From Halomonas sp. (GTDB lineage Bacteria; Pseudomonadota; Gammaproteobacteria; Pseudomonadales; Halomonadaceae): a DNA stretch of 6,968 nt. The notes beneath the pieces are model-generated. The model was not told the DNA's origin and ran no database searches. It worked only from the letters and a program-made list of their open reading frames with translations. Position 1 is the stretch's first letter. Each line of letters begins with the position of its first letter. The position numbers and the translations under genes are program-made. Below are positions 6,806 to 6,968 of the stretch, piece after piece. The stretch spans positions 1-6,968 of the forward strand of contig SKHS01000185.1 in the NCBI GenBank assembly GCA_007116835.1, written 5' to 3'.

Positions 6806-6968
6806 TTACACTCGTTTACGGGCGGCCCGCATCACGGCACTGCGCGCCCTGGGATTAGCCTCAATCTCTTCATCACTGGGGCGCATTCCCTTACCCAGCG
6901 CTTCAAGACGGCGGTTTAGTTGATCATCACGAATTGGCACGCCTCGTGGCAAGTGAGTATCACCTCGC
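6806..6968 (-). CDS. rsmH: 16S rRNA (cytosine(1402)-N(4))-methyltransferase RsmH, C-terminal end
   Basis: RsmH (MraW) is the SAM-dependent enzyme that methylates N4 of C1402 in the decoding centre of 16S rRNA. Only the last 53 complete codons are present; the start and the SAM-binding domain lie beyond the high-coordinate edge. The translated tail reads RGDTHLPRGVPIRD, then LEALGKGMRPSDEEIEAN, then PRARSAVMRAARKRV and TAA. The PRG(L/V)P(V/I)R and NPRARSA(V/K)(L/M)R blocks are typical of the RsmH C-terminus in gammaproteobacteria, where the protein often ends soon after this block. It sits immediately upstream of ftsL, the conserved dcw position. The identification rests on this short tail plus context, and both agree. 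Confidence 0.93.
   Translation of the reverse strand, partial: RGDTHLPRGVPIRDDQLNRRLEALGKGMRPSDEEIEANPRARSAVMRAARKRV

Noticed and set aside
1..6968. The possibility of a novel defence, mobile or accessory system.
   Set aside because: The whole window is the canonical dcw gene order with intact housekeeping genes; there is no inserted gene, transposase, tRNA, array or compositional break.

Overview
The window is a segment of the dcw (division and cell wall) cluster, read entirely from the minus strand. In transcription order, from high to low coordinates, it carries the 3' end of rsmH (mraW), then complete ftsL, ftsI, murE, murF and mraY, then the 5' two-thirds of murD, which runs off the low-coordinate edge. 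Nearly every base is coding. The largest non-coding gap is 62 nt between mraY and murD. The other junctions are 4-nt ATGA overlaps (ftsL/ftsI and murE/murF) or gaps of 2, 9 and 17 nt. No stretch over 300 nt lacks a gene.

The gene order, the meso-diaminopimelate type of MurE (DNPR motif), the short single-span FtsL and the 360-residue MraY all point to a Gram-negative gammaproteobacterium. The protein sequences and the moderate GC content (judged by eye, not computed) suggest the Halomonadaceae/Oceanospirillales-Pseudomonas side of that class. This placement is an inference from remembered family sequences, not from a search.

The genes serve one process. MurD, MurE and MurF successively add D-Glu, meso-DAP and D-Ala-D-Ala to UDP-MurNAc-L-Ala in the cytoplasm. 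MraY transfers the finished phospho-MurNAc-pentapeptide to undecaprenyl phosphate to give lipid I. FtsI (PBP3) cross-links the polymerised product at the septum, and FtsL is part of the FtsQLB complex that activates septal synthesis. RsmH methylates 16S rRNA and is the usual first or second gene of the cluster. All catalytic motifs examined are present and no gene is broken.

No promoter, RNA gene, mobile element, CRISPR array or new system is visible. What merits a second look is small: a perfect 10-bp inverted repeat in the 3' end of ftsI, a terminator-like hairpin plus T-tract at the start of ftsI on the transcribed sense strand, a hairpin in the mraY-murD gap ahead of a GTG-started murD, and an Ala in the MurD P-loop.
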